From positions 1 to 64,000 of the forward strand of contig NZ_JAKKFH010000062.1 of the NCBI RefSeq assembly GCF_022230925.1: a DNA stretch of 64,000 nucleotides. The letters run 5' to 3'. The notes under the pieces are model-generated. The model was not told the DNA's origin. It saw only the letters and a program-made list of their open reading frames with translations, and made no database searches. Below, piece after piece: positions 51,326-59,404 of the stretch (within the stretch, counting starts at the first letter, position 1; every line of letters begins with the position of its first letter). The stretch comes from Micromonospora alfalfae. Its GTDB lineage: Bacteria > Actinomycetota > Actinomycetes > Mycobacteriales > Micromonosporaceae. A program made the translations under genes and the position numbers.

Positions 51326-51415
51326 GAGTGGCAGCCTTCGTTCAAGGGGTGTTGGGGGCGTGCGGGTTCTGCCGGCCGTTGTCGGGGCGGTCGGCGCTGC
51401 GGTGGTGGGGTTCGG

Positions 51416-52336
51416 CTAGGGGTGGGTGGGGTGTTCGTGGTCGGCGTGGCTGGCCGGTTCGAGTTGGAAGGTGCTGTGTTCGACGTCGAAGTGCCCGGCC
51501 AGGCAGGTTTGCAGGGCGTCGAGTAGTTGTGGTGCGTGGCCGTCGTGGAAGCAGGAGTCATCGACGACGACGTGCGCGGTGAGGACGGGCAGTCCGGAGG
51601 TGACGGTGTGGACGTGTAGGTCGTGCACGCCGAGGACGTGGTCGGCGTCGGTGATGTGTTGGCGGATCTGTTCGAGGTCGGCCTCTGCTGGGGCGGCTTC
51701 GAGCAGGATGTTGACCGCTTCGCGCAGCAGCCGCAGCGCGCGTGGGGCGATGACGAGGCCGATGAGTAGGGACACCATCGCGTCTGCGCGGGTGAAGCCG
51801 GTCAGCGCGATGACGGCTGCGGCGGCGAGGACGCCGACGGAGGTGGCGGTGTCGGTGGCGACCTCGAGGAACGCGCCGCGCATGTTGAGGCTGGCGTCGC
51901 GGGCGCGGTAGAGCAGCGCCACTGCGACGAGGTTGCCGACCAGGCCGATCGCACCGAAGACGGCCATGCCGCCGGGTTGCACGTCGGCTGGTTCGAGGAG
52001 CCGCCGGACGCCTTCGACGAAGACGTAGACGCCCATCCCGGCCAGGATCAGGCCGTTGACGGCGGCGGCGAGGATCTCCGCCCGCGCCCAGCCGAAGGTG
52101 CGCCGCCCGGTCGCTGGTCGGGCGGCGAGCATGGCCGCACCGAGGGCGAGGGCGACACCGCCGGCGTCAGCGAGGACATGCCCGGCGTCGGCGAGCAGCG
52201 CGAGGCTGCCGGTGATGAACGCGCCGACGACTTCGACCGCGAAGATCACCACCGACACCATGAGCACGCCGGCCAAGGCTCGGCGGTGCTGCCCGGTGGC
52301 CGTCACCTGATGGCTGTGGCCGTGGTCGTGCCCCAT
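51416..52336 (-). CDS. czcD: CDF cation-efflux transporter (CzcD/ZitB-like)
   Basis: This 306-residue transporter exports Zn, Co or similar ions by proton exchange. The start MGHDHGHSH is His-rich. Helix 2 has ALLADAGHVLADAGGVALAL and helix 5 has the second HxxxD-like site (LEVATDTATSVGVL). The C-terminal domain carries VHDLHVHTVTSG and DSCFHDGH. The second site has D-x-x-x-D-type residues where zinc-specific members have His-Asp, so metal choice is uncertain. AAGGAG lies upstream of ATG 52336. It is divergent from the ArsR gene. Confidence 0.9.
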   Translation of the reverse strand: MGHDHGHSHQVTATGQHRRALAGVLMVSVVIFAVEVVGAFITGSLALLADAGHVLADAGGVALALGAAMLAARPATGRRTFGWARAEILAAAVNGLILAGMGVYVFVEGVRRLLEPADVQPGGMAVFGAIGLVGNLVAVALLYRARDASLNMRGAFLEVATDTATSVGVLAAAAVIALTGFTRADAMVSLLIGLVIAPRALRLLREAVNILLEAAPAEADLEQIRQHITDADHVLGVHDLHVHTVTSGLPVLTAHVVVDDSCFHDGHAPQLLDALQTCLAGHFDVEHSTFQLEPASHADHEHPTHP

Positions 52337-52402
52337 CAGTCGCTCTCCTTCACCGTGTTCGCGGTGCGGCCAGTGCCGCACTCGTCGACCACACTAGAAA
52401 TC

Positions 52403-52418
52403 ATGCGCACATGCGCAT
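52403..52418. promoter_or_regulatory. Candidate ArsR/SmtB operator
   Basis: ATGCGC-ACAT-GCGCAT is a palindrome midway between the divergent CDF and ArsR genes, within an AT-richer region. It would suit a metal-sensing ArsR repressor of both genes. Confidence 0.55.
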
Positions 52419-52507
52419 ACTAAGATGAGTTGATCGGGCCACGTCAAGGCTCGCGAAGAAATAGTTCAGTATTCTGTTTATTCACCCAGTGATGTATTGT
52501 CGGGTAG

Positions 52508-52837
52508 GTGGAGACGCTCACGCACGGGCAGGTCCTGGCTCGCTTCGGTCACGCCCTGTCCGACCCGGTCCGCGCCCGACTCCTGCTCGCGCTGCGCGAG
52601 GGGCCCGGCTATCCATCAGACCTCGCCGACCTGCTGGGCACGAGCCGGCAGAACCTGTCCAACCACCTGGCGTGCCTGCGCGGCTGCGGCCTCGTCGTCG
52701 CCGTGCCCGAGGGCCGCCGTAGCCGCTACGAACTGGCTGACGCCCGACTCGCGCACGCCCTCGGAGACCTCCTCGGCCTGGTCCTGGCCGTCGACCCGGC
52801 CGCCTGCCCGGTCGCCGATTCCGAGGGGTGCTGCTGA
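52508..52837 (+). CDS. ArsR/SmtB metal-sensing repressor (CmtR-like)
   Basis: This 109-residue winged-helix repressor has the recognition part PSDLADLLGTSRQNLSNHLA and a wing VAVPEGRRSRYEL. The C-terminal end has three cysteines (CPVADSEGCC) in place of the usual His-rich alpha5 site, which suits Cd/Pb sensing like CmtR. It starts at GTG 52508, near the predicted promoter, perhaps leaderless. Its end overlaps the next gene, which carries a similar Cys-rich tail. Confidence 0.85.
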   Translation: METLTHGQVLARFGHALSDPVRARLLLALREGPGYPSDLADLLGTSRQNLSNHLACLRGCGLVVAVPEGRRSRYELADARLAHALGDLLGLVLAVDPAACPVADSEGCC

Positions 52838-53553
52838 TGAACGCGCCACTTCCGCTGATGTCAGTTGGCCCGGCACCGGCGCGACGCTCGATCCTGATCC
52901 GGCGGGTGCGCCTGTTCGTCGCCGCGACGATCACCTACAACGTCATCGAGGCGGTCATCGCCATCAGCGCCGGGAGGATGGCCTCCTCGACCGCGCTGAT
53001 CGGGTTCGGGCTCGACTCGGTCATCGAGGTGGCCTCGGCCGCGGCGGTCGCCTGGCAGTTCTCCGGCCCTGACCACGAACGCCGCGAGCGCGCCGCGCTG
53101 CGTGTCATCGCGCTGTCGTTCTTCGCCCTCGCCGCGTACGTGTCCGTCGAGTCGGTGCGCGCGCTCGTCGGCGCGGACCGCGCGGAGCACTCCACGATCG
53201 GTCTGGTCCTGGCCGCGGTGTCCCTGGCGGTGATGCCGGTCCTGTCGGCCGCGCAACGCCGTGCGGGACGCGAACTCGGATCAGCCTCGGCCGTCGCGGA
53301 CTCCAAGCAGACCCTGCTGTGCACGTACCTCTCGGCGGTGTTGTTGGTCGGGCTCGCGGTCAACTCGCTGTTCGGCTGGTGGTGGGCCGACCCCGCCGCC
53401 GCGTTGATCATCGCCGCGGTCGCAGTCAAGGAAGGCCGCGAAGCCTGGCGCGGCGACAGCTGCTGCGCCCCCGGCGCCGCCTTGCGCTCCCCCGCCGCAG
53501 ACGGCGACGCCAGCGGGTGCGACGACGGGTGCTGCACCACCGACAACCGCTGA
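52837..53553 (+). CDS. CDF-like cation transporter with Cys-rich tail
   Basis: This 238-residue membrane protein has about six helices. STALIGFGLDSVIEVASAAA and SVADSKQ-like ASAVADSKQTLLCTYLSAV carry the acidic residues of metal sites A (D-x-x-x-E and D-x-x-x). The end holds SCCAPG and GCDDGCCTTD, five to six Cys that may bind metal. It is coupled to the ArsR regulator and ends the operon. ATG 52837 has GAGGGG 8 bases upstream; GTG 52828 is an alternative. Confidence 0.82.
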   Translation: MNAPLPLMSVGPAPARRSILIRRVRLFVAATITYNVIEAVIAISAGRMASSTALIGFGLDSVIEVASAAAVAWQFSGPDHERRERAALRVIALSFFALAAYVSVESVRALVGADRAEHSTIGLVLAAVSLAVMPVLSAAQRRAGRELGSASAVADSKQTLLCTYLSAVLLVGLAVNSLFGWWWADPAAALIIAAVAVKEGREAWRGDSCCAPGAALRSPAADGDASGCDDGCCTTDNR

Positions 53554-53618
53554 GAGGGACCCTGCGGACGTGTTCGGTTGCTTCGGCCAGCACCGCCGGT
53601 CCTGAAGCAGCGGACGGG

Positions 53619-54254
53619 CTAGGCGAGGGTGATCCAGTACTCCCAAAAGCGGTGGAGGATCGCGAGCAGGATGATCGCGTACCAGCCGGTGAGGATGAGG
53701 CTGTGGTAGGTGGCAGCCACGGCGGCGGCCCGCCGCACGGACCCGGGAAGCGCACCACTGTGTTGGCGCAGGGTGCGCAGCGTGACGTACACGAAGATCG
53801 GAATGGTGACGGCCCAGACGAGCATGCAGTACGGGCACAGCGCGCCGATGACGTAGAGGCTCTGATAGATCAACCAGTGCACGAAGACCACGCCGAGGGT
53901 CACACCGGCTTGTAGTCCCAGCCACAACCAGTCAGGTAGTCGCGCACCGGCCAGCAGGACGACGCCGATCGTGGTGACCACGGCGAACCCCGCGATGCCG
54001 ATCAGGGGGTTGGGGATCCCGAACGCCTCGGCCTGGGGTGTGGTCATGACCGAGCCGCAGGACAGGACGGGGTTGATGCTGCAGCTCGGCACGTAGCCGG
54101 CATCGGCGAGCAGGTTGATCTTCTCGACAATGAGGATTACGGCGGCGAGCAACCCGACAACGCCACCGACGGCGCAGATCCAGGCGGCGGCCCGGGACAG
54201 GAAACCCTGCTCGAGTGAGGCCCGCTCGGTGTGCTCGACGGTGGCGGCGCTCAT
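53619..54254 (-). CDS. VKOR-family disulfide-forming membrane protein
   Basis: This 211-residue protein with five helices passes electrons from secreted thiol proteins to quinone. Conserved Cys58 and Cys66 (SCSINPVLSCGSVM) form the loop pair and CPYC at 140-143 the active pair, all as in bacterial VKOR. It overlaps the DsbA gene by ATGA, so the two form a redox unit: DsbA oxidises substrates and VKOR recycles it. Confidence 0.92.
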   Translation of the reverse strand: MSAATVEHTERASLEQGFLSRAAAWICAVGGVVGLLAAVILIVEKINLLADAGYVPSCSINPVLSCGSVMTTPQAEAFGIPNPLIGIAGFAVVTTIGVVLLAGARLPDWLWLGLQAGVTLGVVFVHWLIYQSLYVIGALCPYCMLVWAVTIPIFVYVTLRTLRQHSGALPGSVRRAAAVAATYHSLILTGWYAIILLAILHRFWEYWITLA

Positions 54255-54913
54255 TTAGCCAGCACAGCGTCGATGGCGGCGACAAGGTCGTCCTGGCCGC
54301 GCAGGTCGGTCAGGTGCCGGCCGTTGAGGAAGAACGTCGGGGTGCCCTGCACGCCGGCGGCTGCGCCGTCGGTCTTGTCCTTGGCGACCCGGGCGGCAGT
54401 GGCGGGATCATCGAGATCACGTTGGAAGCGCGACATGTCCAGGCCGAGGGTGCGGGCGTAGCCGAGGAACACCTCCGTCTGCGCCTGCTCTTTGTGACTC
54501 CAACTGGTTTGGTTCTCGAACAGCTGGATGTACATGTCGGAGAAACGGCCCTGGTTAGCTGCGGCCTGAGCCGTCCGGGCGGCCAGATCGGCGTTCGGGT
54601 GGCTGGGGATCGGGAAGTACCTGACCACGAAGGTGATGCGGTCCTGGTAGGTCGCCAGAACCTGCTTGACCGCCGGGTACGCGGCGGCGCAGGACTCGCA
54701 CTCGAAGTCGAGGAACTCCACCAGAGTCACCTTGCCGTCCACTGCGGTGGACAGCCGGTGGCTGTCCTCGCGCACCAGCACCGTCGATTCGATCGCGCCA
54801 GTGTCGGTGATCGCCGCAGGCGGCTGGGCGGGACGGTTGACGGCCAGCAGACCGCCGAGCACGAGCACCACCACCGCGATCAACGCCAAGGTCAAGCGAG
54901 TGTTCCTCGTCAT
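54251..54913 (-). CDS. DsbA-like thiol-disulfide oxidoreductase
   Basis: This 220-residue membrane-anchored thioredoxin-fold protein has a signal anchor (about 6-25) and an active site CESC at 72-75, less common than CPxC. QGTPTFFLNG carries the cis-Pro loop. It is the usual partner of VKOR in actinobacteria, making disulfides outside the cell. ATG 54913 has GAGG upstream. A variant TACTA-N7-TAGTAG dyad lies between it and the divergent ccdA. Confidence 0.92.
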   Translation of the reverse strand: MTRNTRLTLALIAVVVLVLGGLLAVNRPAQPPAAITDTGAIESTVLVREDSHRLSTAVDGKVTLVEFLDFECESCAAAYPAVKQVLATYQDRITFVVRYFPIPSHPNADLAARTAQAAANQGRFSDMYIQLFENQTSWSHKEQAQTEVFLGYARTLGLDMSRFQRDLDDPATAARVAKDKTDGAAAGVQGTPTFFLNGRHLTDLRGQDDLVAAIDAVLAK

Positions 54914-55063
54914 TTTCCCGTCCTCGTCCGCCGCGTGCACAACGTGATCAGCCCGCCCGCACACAAGCGGCGGAGTTCGATCCGGACGATACAGAGACGG
55001 CTGTACCGACTTCCTGTCAGATTCCTGAGACTGGGCGCGTCACCACTCCGCGGACCGACCCGA

Positions 55064-55081
55064 TACTACGGCGGGTAGTAG
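55064..55081. promoter_or_regulatory. Variant BlaI-type dyad (N7 spacer)
   Basis: TACTA-N7-TAGTAG lies between divergent dsbA-like and ccdA genes. Its spacer is one base shorter than the seven other sites, so it may be a chance match. Confidence 0.35.
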
Positions 55082-55192
55082 CGGCGTGAGACGATTGGTC
55101 TGGTCGCACCGAGCAGGACCTGAGGGAGGGCGGCATGCCAATGTTGGACGACCCGGCCATCACGGCGAGCACGACCGCCGGAGCACGCTGAC

Positions 55193-55996
55193 GTGGGCGA
55201 ACAATTCGCGTCCATCGCCGCGTCCGGGCCACTGTTGGCCGCGATGGCGGTCGCGGCAGTGGCGGGACTGGTGAGTTTCCTGTCGCCGTGCGTCCTGCCG
55301 CTGGTGCCGGGTTACCTGTCCTACGTCACCGGCCTGGCCGGCACCGATTTGGACGCCGCCGCGCAGCCCGCCCCGCACCCGGGCACCGGCGCGGTTGCCC
55401 TAGCGGCCCGGCGGCGCGCGCGTGGTCGGGTCGTGGCCGGCACGCTCGGGTTCATCGCCGGGTTCGCCGTCGTGTTCGTCACCGTCGCCGTGGCGTTCAA
55501 CGCCGCCGGCCGGGCCCTGGTGACCAACGCCCGCACCATCGAGATCGCCGCGGGCGCGCTCACCGTGCTGCTCGGCGCCGGGTACCTCGGGGCGTTCCCG
55601 TTGCTGCAACGGCAGGTCCGCGCCACCCGGCTGCCTTCGGCCGGGCTGGCGAGCGCACCTGTGCTCGGCGCGACGTTCGGCTTGTCTTGGACGCCGTGTG
55701 TGTCCCCCACTCTCGGTGCGGTGCTCGGCCTGGCCGCGGTGGAGTCCACCACGACCCGGGCCACCGTTCTCGCGCTGGCCTACTGCACCGGTCTGGGCCT
55801 GCCGTTCCTGCTTGTCGGCCTCGGTCTACGCCGCGCGTTGACCCTCACCGGTTTCGTGCGCCGCCACCACCGGTGGGTCACCCGCGTCGGCGGGGCGCTG
55901 CTCGTCGCCATCGGGCTGGCGCTGCTCACCGGAGCGTGGGGCGGACTGATGATCTGGCTGCGGAGCACGGTCGGGCCAGGGCAGATCGGCATCTGA
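55193..55996 (+). CDS. ccdA: CcdA-like membrane thiol transporter
   Basis: This 267-residue protein has six helices that carry reducing power across the membrane. Cys33 in FLSPCVLPLVPGYLS and Cys169 in WTPCVSPTLGAVLG are the redox pair. CcdA proteins serve cytochrome c maturation or keep copper-site thiols reduced. It starts at GTG 55193. It faces VKOR/DsbA, so one intergenic region controls oxidising and reducing proteins. The bases from 55997 to 56335 hold no gene. Confidence 0.9.
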   Translation: MGEQFASIAASGPLLAAMAVAAVAGLVSFLSPCVLPLVPGYLSYVTGLAGTDLDAAAQPAPHPGTGAVALAARRRARGRVVAGTLGFIAGFAVVFVTVAVAFNAAGRALVTNARTIEIAAGALTVLLGAGYLGAFPLLQRQVRATRLPSAGLASAPVLGATFGLSWTPCVSPTLGAVLGLAAVESTTTRATVLALAYCTGLGLPFLLVGLGLRRALTLTGFVRRHHRWVTRVGGALLVAIGLALLTGAWGGLMIWLRSTVGPGQIGI

Positions 55997-56335
55997 CCCG
56001 GCGCCCGTTCCGACGTGCCGCCGGAGGGCCCGCGCTGTCGGCGTCGACCTGCGCCGACCAGCGCGGCGGGGGCCATGTTGGTCGGCCCCCGGTGTAGGTC
56101 CGGCCTCATCGCCGCTGGTGTCGTTGGTCTGACCCGGCAACGACCGCTGCCGCCAGCCCGACCGGGCGGCACAGGCGTGCACTGTTCGCGTGGGCTCGCG
56201 TCGCAGCGGCGCGGTCGTCCGCGGCATCGGATGATGCGGTCAGGACGTGACGTATTAGTTGCCTGCGCTCCCGAGGCGGAGACGCCAGGTCGAGCCGTAG
56301 CGGCGGCCGGTGCGACGACGCGTCCGCGCGGCACG

Positions 56336-57019
56336 TCAGTCGGTGGACGCATCGGTGGGGGCGCTCGCGTGTAGCCGGTTGCGCAGTGTCTCCAGGGCGG
56401 CGATCTCGGCCTGTTGGCCGGCACGCATCCGCGTCGCCAGGTCGCGCACCTCCGCACGGGGGCCGGCGGACAGGATCGCGTCGACCATGGCGATCCCGCC
56501 CCGGTGGTGGCGGGCCATCAGATCGGCGAACCTGATGTCCAGGTTCGCGCCGGTGCTTTCGCGCAGTTGGCTGATTTCGGTTTTGCTGGCCAGGCCCGGC
56601 ATCGTGCCCGCCGAGGGGGTCGGCTCCCCGGCGCCATGGTCCATGCCGGTCATGTCGCGCATCCAGGTCATGGCCGGTTGGCTGCCGGTCGGTGGCAGAT
56701 CCCACTGGGTCAGCCAGGTCCGCATAATGCCGATCTGGGCCTGCTGGGTCAGGGCGATGTCCATGGCGAGGGTGGCGACTTCGGGATCGTCAGTGCGGGC
56801 GTGCACGATCATCGCCATCTCGACCGCCTGGGCGTGGTGGGTTGCCATGTCTCGGGCGAACCCGGCGTCGGCGGACGTATCGCCTGGTGTTCTTACGGCG
56901 GGGGCGAGCAGCCCCACCGTGAGGCCCAGGGCGAACACGACAAGGGCCGCGCCGGCGAGCGGCCACCACCTGCGTGGTGGCTCCGGCTGCGGTGGCGAGG
57001 GCGTCTCGGGACTGGTCAT
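56336..57019 (-). CDS. DUF305 membrane-anchored protein
   Basis: This 227-residue protein has one N-terminal helix (WWPLAGAALVVFALGLTVGL) and two DUF305 motifs: MATHHAQAVEMAM near 58 and LMARHHRGGIAMVDAIL near 175. It is the third DUF305 protein in the window. ATG 57019 overlaps the DUF3105 stop as ATGA. DUF305/DUF3105 pairs are common in actinobacteria; no enzymatic role is proven. Confidence 0.88.
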   Translation of the reverse strand: MTSPETPSPPQPEPPRRWWPLAGAALVVFALGLTVGLLAPAVRTPGDTSADAGFARDMATHHAQAVEMAMIVHARTDDPEVATLAMDIALTQQAQIGIMRTWLTQWDLPPTGSQPAMTWMRDMTGMDHGAGEPTPSAGTMPGLASKTEISQLRESTGANLDIRFADLMARHHRGGIAMVDAILSAGPRAEVRDLATRMRAGQQAEIAALETLRNRLHASAPTDASTD

Positions 57020-57696
57020 CGCTGCTCCTGCTGGCCCTGCTGGGGCAGTTCGCGGGGCGTCGTGCCGGTGGCGGTGATCCCACCGGAGCAGGTCGCGCCC
57101 TGCTCGGGTCCGGCGTTGAGTCGGGCGGAGCGGATGAACTCGTCGATCTGCTCGTCGTCGGCGGAGGTGACGGTGAGGCGGTAGCCCCACGCCTGCAGCG
57201 AGATCGGCGCGTCGAGCGCGTCGTGGGGGCTGAGCATCATGTAGTCGACGCCGCGGACCCGCTCGGCTAGGCGCTGCACCTGCTCGGCGGGAAGGTCGGG
57301 CCGGTAGGTGATCCACACCGCGCCGTGTTCCATGCTGTGGGTGGCGTGCTCGGCGGCGATTGCCGCGTCGTAGATGTCGCCGGTGCAGTTCTGCCAGGCG
57401 GTGTTGTGGCTGCCGCCGACCGAGGGAGTCACCTCGTAGGTCAGCGGGCCGCTCTTGTGTTCGCTGGTCAGCCATGCCGGCTTCTTCGACGCGTAGTCCG
57501 TCACGCCGGACAGGGCAGTCAGGCGGTCCGCCCACGGCCGGGTGCCCAGCCAGGTGCTGACCGCGGCGTAGCCGATGATGGACACGACCAGGACACTCAC
57601 CGCCGTCACGACGGCGATCGCCCCCCAGGGCCGGCCGGGGCGAACCGGGAGGACCTTGGCGGGCCGGGTGCGGGCTGAGGACTTCGAGCGTTTCAT
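57016..57696 (-). CDS. DUF3105 membrane-anchored protein
   Basis: This 226-residue protein has an N-terminal anchor (AIAVVTAVSVLVVSIIGYAA) and the DUF3105 core: SVGGSHNTAWQNC and HSMEHGAVWITYRPD. The conserved His and Cys may bind metal. It is coupled to the DUF305 gene. GGAGA lies upstream of ATG 57696. Confidence 0.88.
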   Translation of the reverse strand: MKRSKSSARTRPAKVLPVRPGRPWGAIAVVTAVSVLVVSIIGYAAVSTWLGTRPWADRLTALSGVTDYASKKPAWLTSEHKSGPLTYEVTPSVGGSHNTAWQNCTGDIYDAAIAAEHATHSMEHGAVWITYRPDLPAEQVQRLAERVRGVDYMMLSPHDALDAPISLQAWGYRLTVTSADDEQIDEFIRSARLNAGPEQGATCSGGITATGTTPRELPQQGQQEQR

Positions 57697-58070
57697 CGCG
57701 ATGTCTCTCCAATGGCGTAGTGAGTAGAAGGGGCGGTAGCCGGGGTGTGGGAGGTCCTCGGGTTGGCGGCGTGACGGCCGGACCCGCTGGCAGGAAGCCA
57801 GGCTCGGCGGACCGCACGACAACGGCTGTCGGGATACGGCTGGGTGCTAAGGGGTGGCCCGGCACGAGCGACCCGTCCCGGAGACGACGCTGCTTCGGTC
57901 GTGGGACCCGGTCGCGGGCTTGGGCCAGGTTGCGGGTGTGCGACGACCATGACGCAACGACGCGGGTCCAGACGCGCAGATCCGTGCACGGCGCGCGGCT
58001 TCCCGTCGCCGGGCATCGGTGGGACGGGCTCAGCCGTCTGATCGCCGGCGTGTCGCCAGTGTCGAGCGGC

Positions 58071-58457
58071 CTACGTTCGCCACAGGGCGAGCTGCGCCAG
58101 CCGGGGACACAGGTGGCTGCCCGCCTGGGTGGTACCGACCCGGGGCACGGAGGTCGGGGTGAGGCGGAAGGCCACCGGCGCGACCGACGGCATGACAGTG
58201 ACCGTCACCGGCACGGTGCTCGACGACAGAGCCGGGCACACCTGGTCGGCATGACCACGACGCTCCCCGGGACAGTCACGGCCGTCGTGCACGGCACTCG
58301 CCCCGCCGGCCGTGACAGACGGCGCATGGCCCGAGGTATCGGTGATGTTAGTGCTGGGATGGGCGAGGACAAGTCCGACGAGGACAACCACCAGCAGGCA
58401 GAGCCGCCGGCTGAGCCGGACGGCTCGCCGCGTCGTTGCTGACTCGCACCGTGTCAT
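58071..58457 (-). CDS. Small membrane protein, DUF6153-like
   Basis: This 128-residue protein has one clear helix (LCLLVVVLVGLVLAHP) and an outer part with a Cys pair (DCPGE and QVCPALS). It resembles the protein at 6032-6457 in layout: helix, His segment, then a conserved tail. Family assignment is tentative. The gap from 57697 to here shows no gene. Confidence 0.5.
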   Translation of the reverse strand: MTRCESATTRRAVRLSRRLCLLVVVLVGLVLAHPSTNITDTSGHAPSVTAGGASAVHDGRDCPGERRGHADQVCPALSSSTVPVTVTVMPSVAPVAFRLTPTSVPRVGTTQAGSHLCPRLAQLALWRT

Positions 58458-58717
58458 CGTGGGAGATCCTAGCCGCCGTATCCGAGGTCGCTGCGGGCGT
58501 TGCGGTCGATGCCAGTCCCAGCGGTCCGCGAGGGTGCACCTGTCACAGCTGGCGGCGGCGCTGCCGCAAATAAAACGCGCCGCCCACGGCGGCGAGGACT
58601 GCCAGCAAAACCCCCGCACCTATCCAGAGCCCACCATTGCCCGCGGCCGGCTCGTCGGCGGCCGAGGGGAACGCGGTGACGGCGGCGTCGGTGGCAGGGG
58701 CGTCGGTGGCGGCGCTA

Positions 58718-59260
58718 CTAGGCGCCGCGCTCGGGGGGGGCAGGGGCCGTGGTGGGCGCCGCGCCGGCCGGTGGCGCCGCGGCGGCGAGCTTGACGGTCG
58801 GTGCGGGGTTGGCGGGTTCGGGATTCCCGGCGCTGGGGACCTCGATCCACCTGTCGACGCGGCCGTCGCTGTAGGTTTGCAGGATCTTCAACGACACCTG
58901 CGGCGCGTTCGGCAATTGCCGTACCCGCACCTGATGCTCGGCGTCCTTACCGACGGGCACGGCCGTGCCACCGACGGCGTAGCTGTCGGCCGCCGTGCTG
59001 CTCAGCTTCCACCCCTTGGGGGCTTTCAGCAGGGTGACGTCCTGGGCGGTGATCCCGTCGGGCAGGAACACCTGCACCGAGGTGACGCCAGCGCTGTCGG
59101 ATTCAGCCTCGGCGTTGACCGTCACGACGGCGTTGCTCGCACCGGCCCGGGCCGGACTGACCGTGACGCCGGTGTGCGCCGATGCCGGAGTGCCGATGAC
59201 CACCGCGGACGCGGCGCCGGCGAGCATCGTGACTGCGAGAGCGTAGTACCGACGCCTCAT
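58718..59260 (-). CDS. ycnI: YcnI-like copper-binding protein, C-terminal anchor out of frame
   Basis: This protein of about 180 residues is a secreted YcnI (DUF1775) protein. The mature N-terminus after ASA starts with HTGVTVSPA, whose His binds copper. Trp residues in KAPKGWKL and DRWIEVPS are also typical. The frame ends early in PAPPERGA. In another frame just downstream (58543-58700) comes the missing end, AAGNGGLWIGAGVLLAVL and AAVGGAFYLRQRRRQL. The break is at an 8-base run of G (58733-58740). Removing one base would restore one protein of full length. Confidence 0.85.
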   Translation of the reverse strand: MRRRYYALAVTMLAGAASAVVIGTPASAHTGVTVSPARAGASNAVVTVNAEAESDSAGVTSVQVFLPDGITAQDVTLLKAPKGWKLSSTAADSYAVGGTAVPVGKDAEHQVRVRQLPNAPQVSLKILQTYSDGRVDRWIEVPSAGNPEPANPAPTVKLAAAAPPAGAAPTTAPAPPERGA

Positions 59261-59404
59261 GACTGTCCTCGTCCTTCAGTTGCTCGGGCTGATCTTCGAT
59301 AGTCCCGGGGTGCTGTTTTCTGGTAGTCGCTTGCGCGCGTCCGCCAGTTCCCGCCGCGACCCAGCCTGGAGCACGGCGGCGACCGTCTCCCCAGTTTCAT
59401 GTGG

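Noticed and set aside
56106..56705. Minus-strand frame beside the DUF305 gene
   Set aside because: It is an out-of-frame shadow of the DUF305 coding region; the real frame carries both family motifs.
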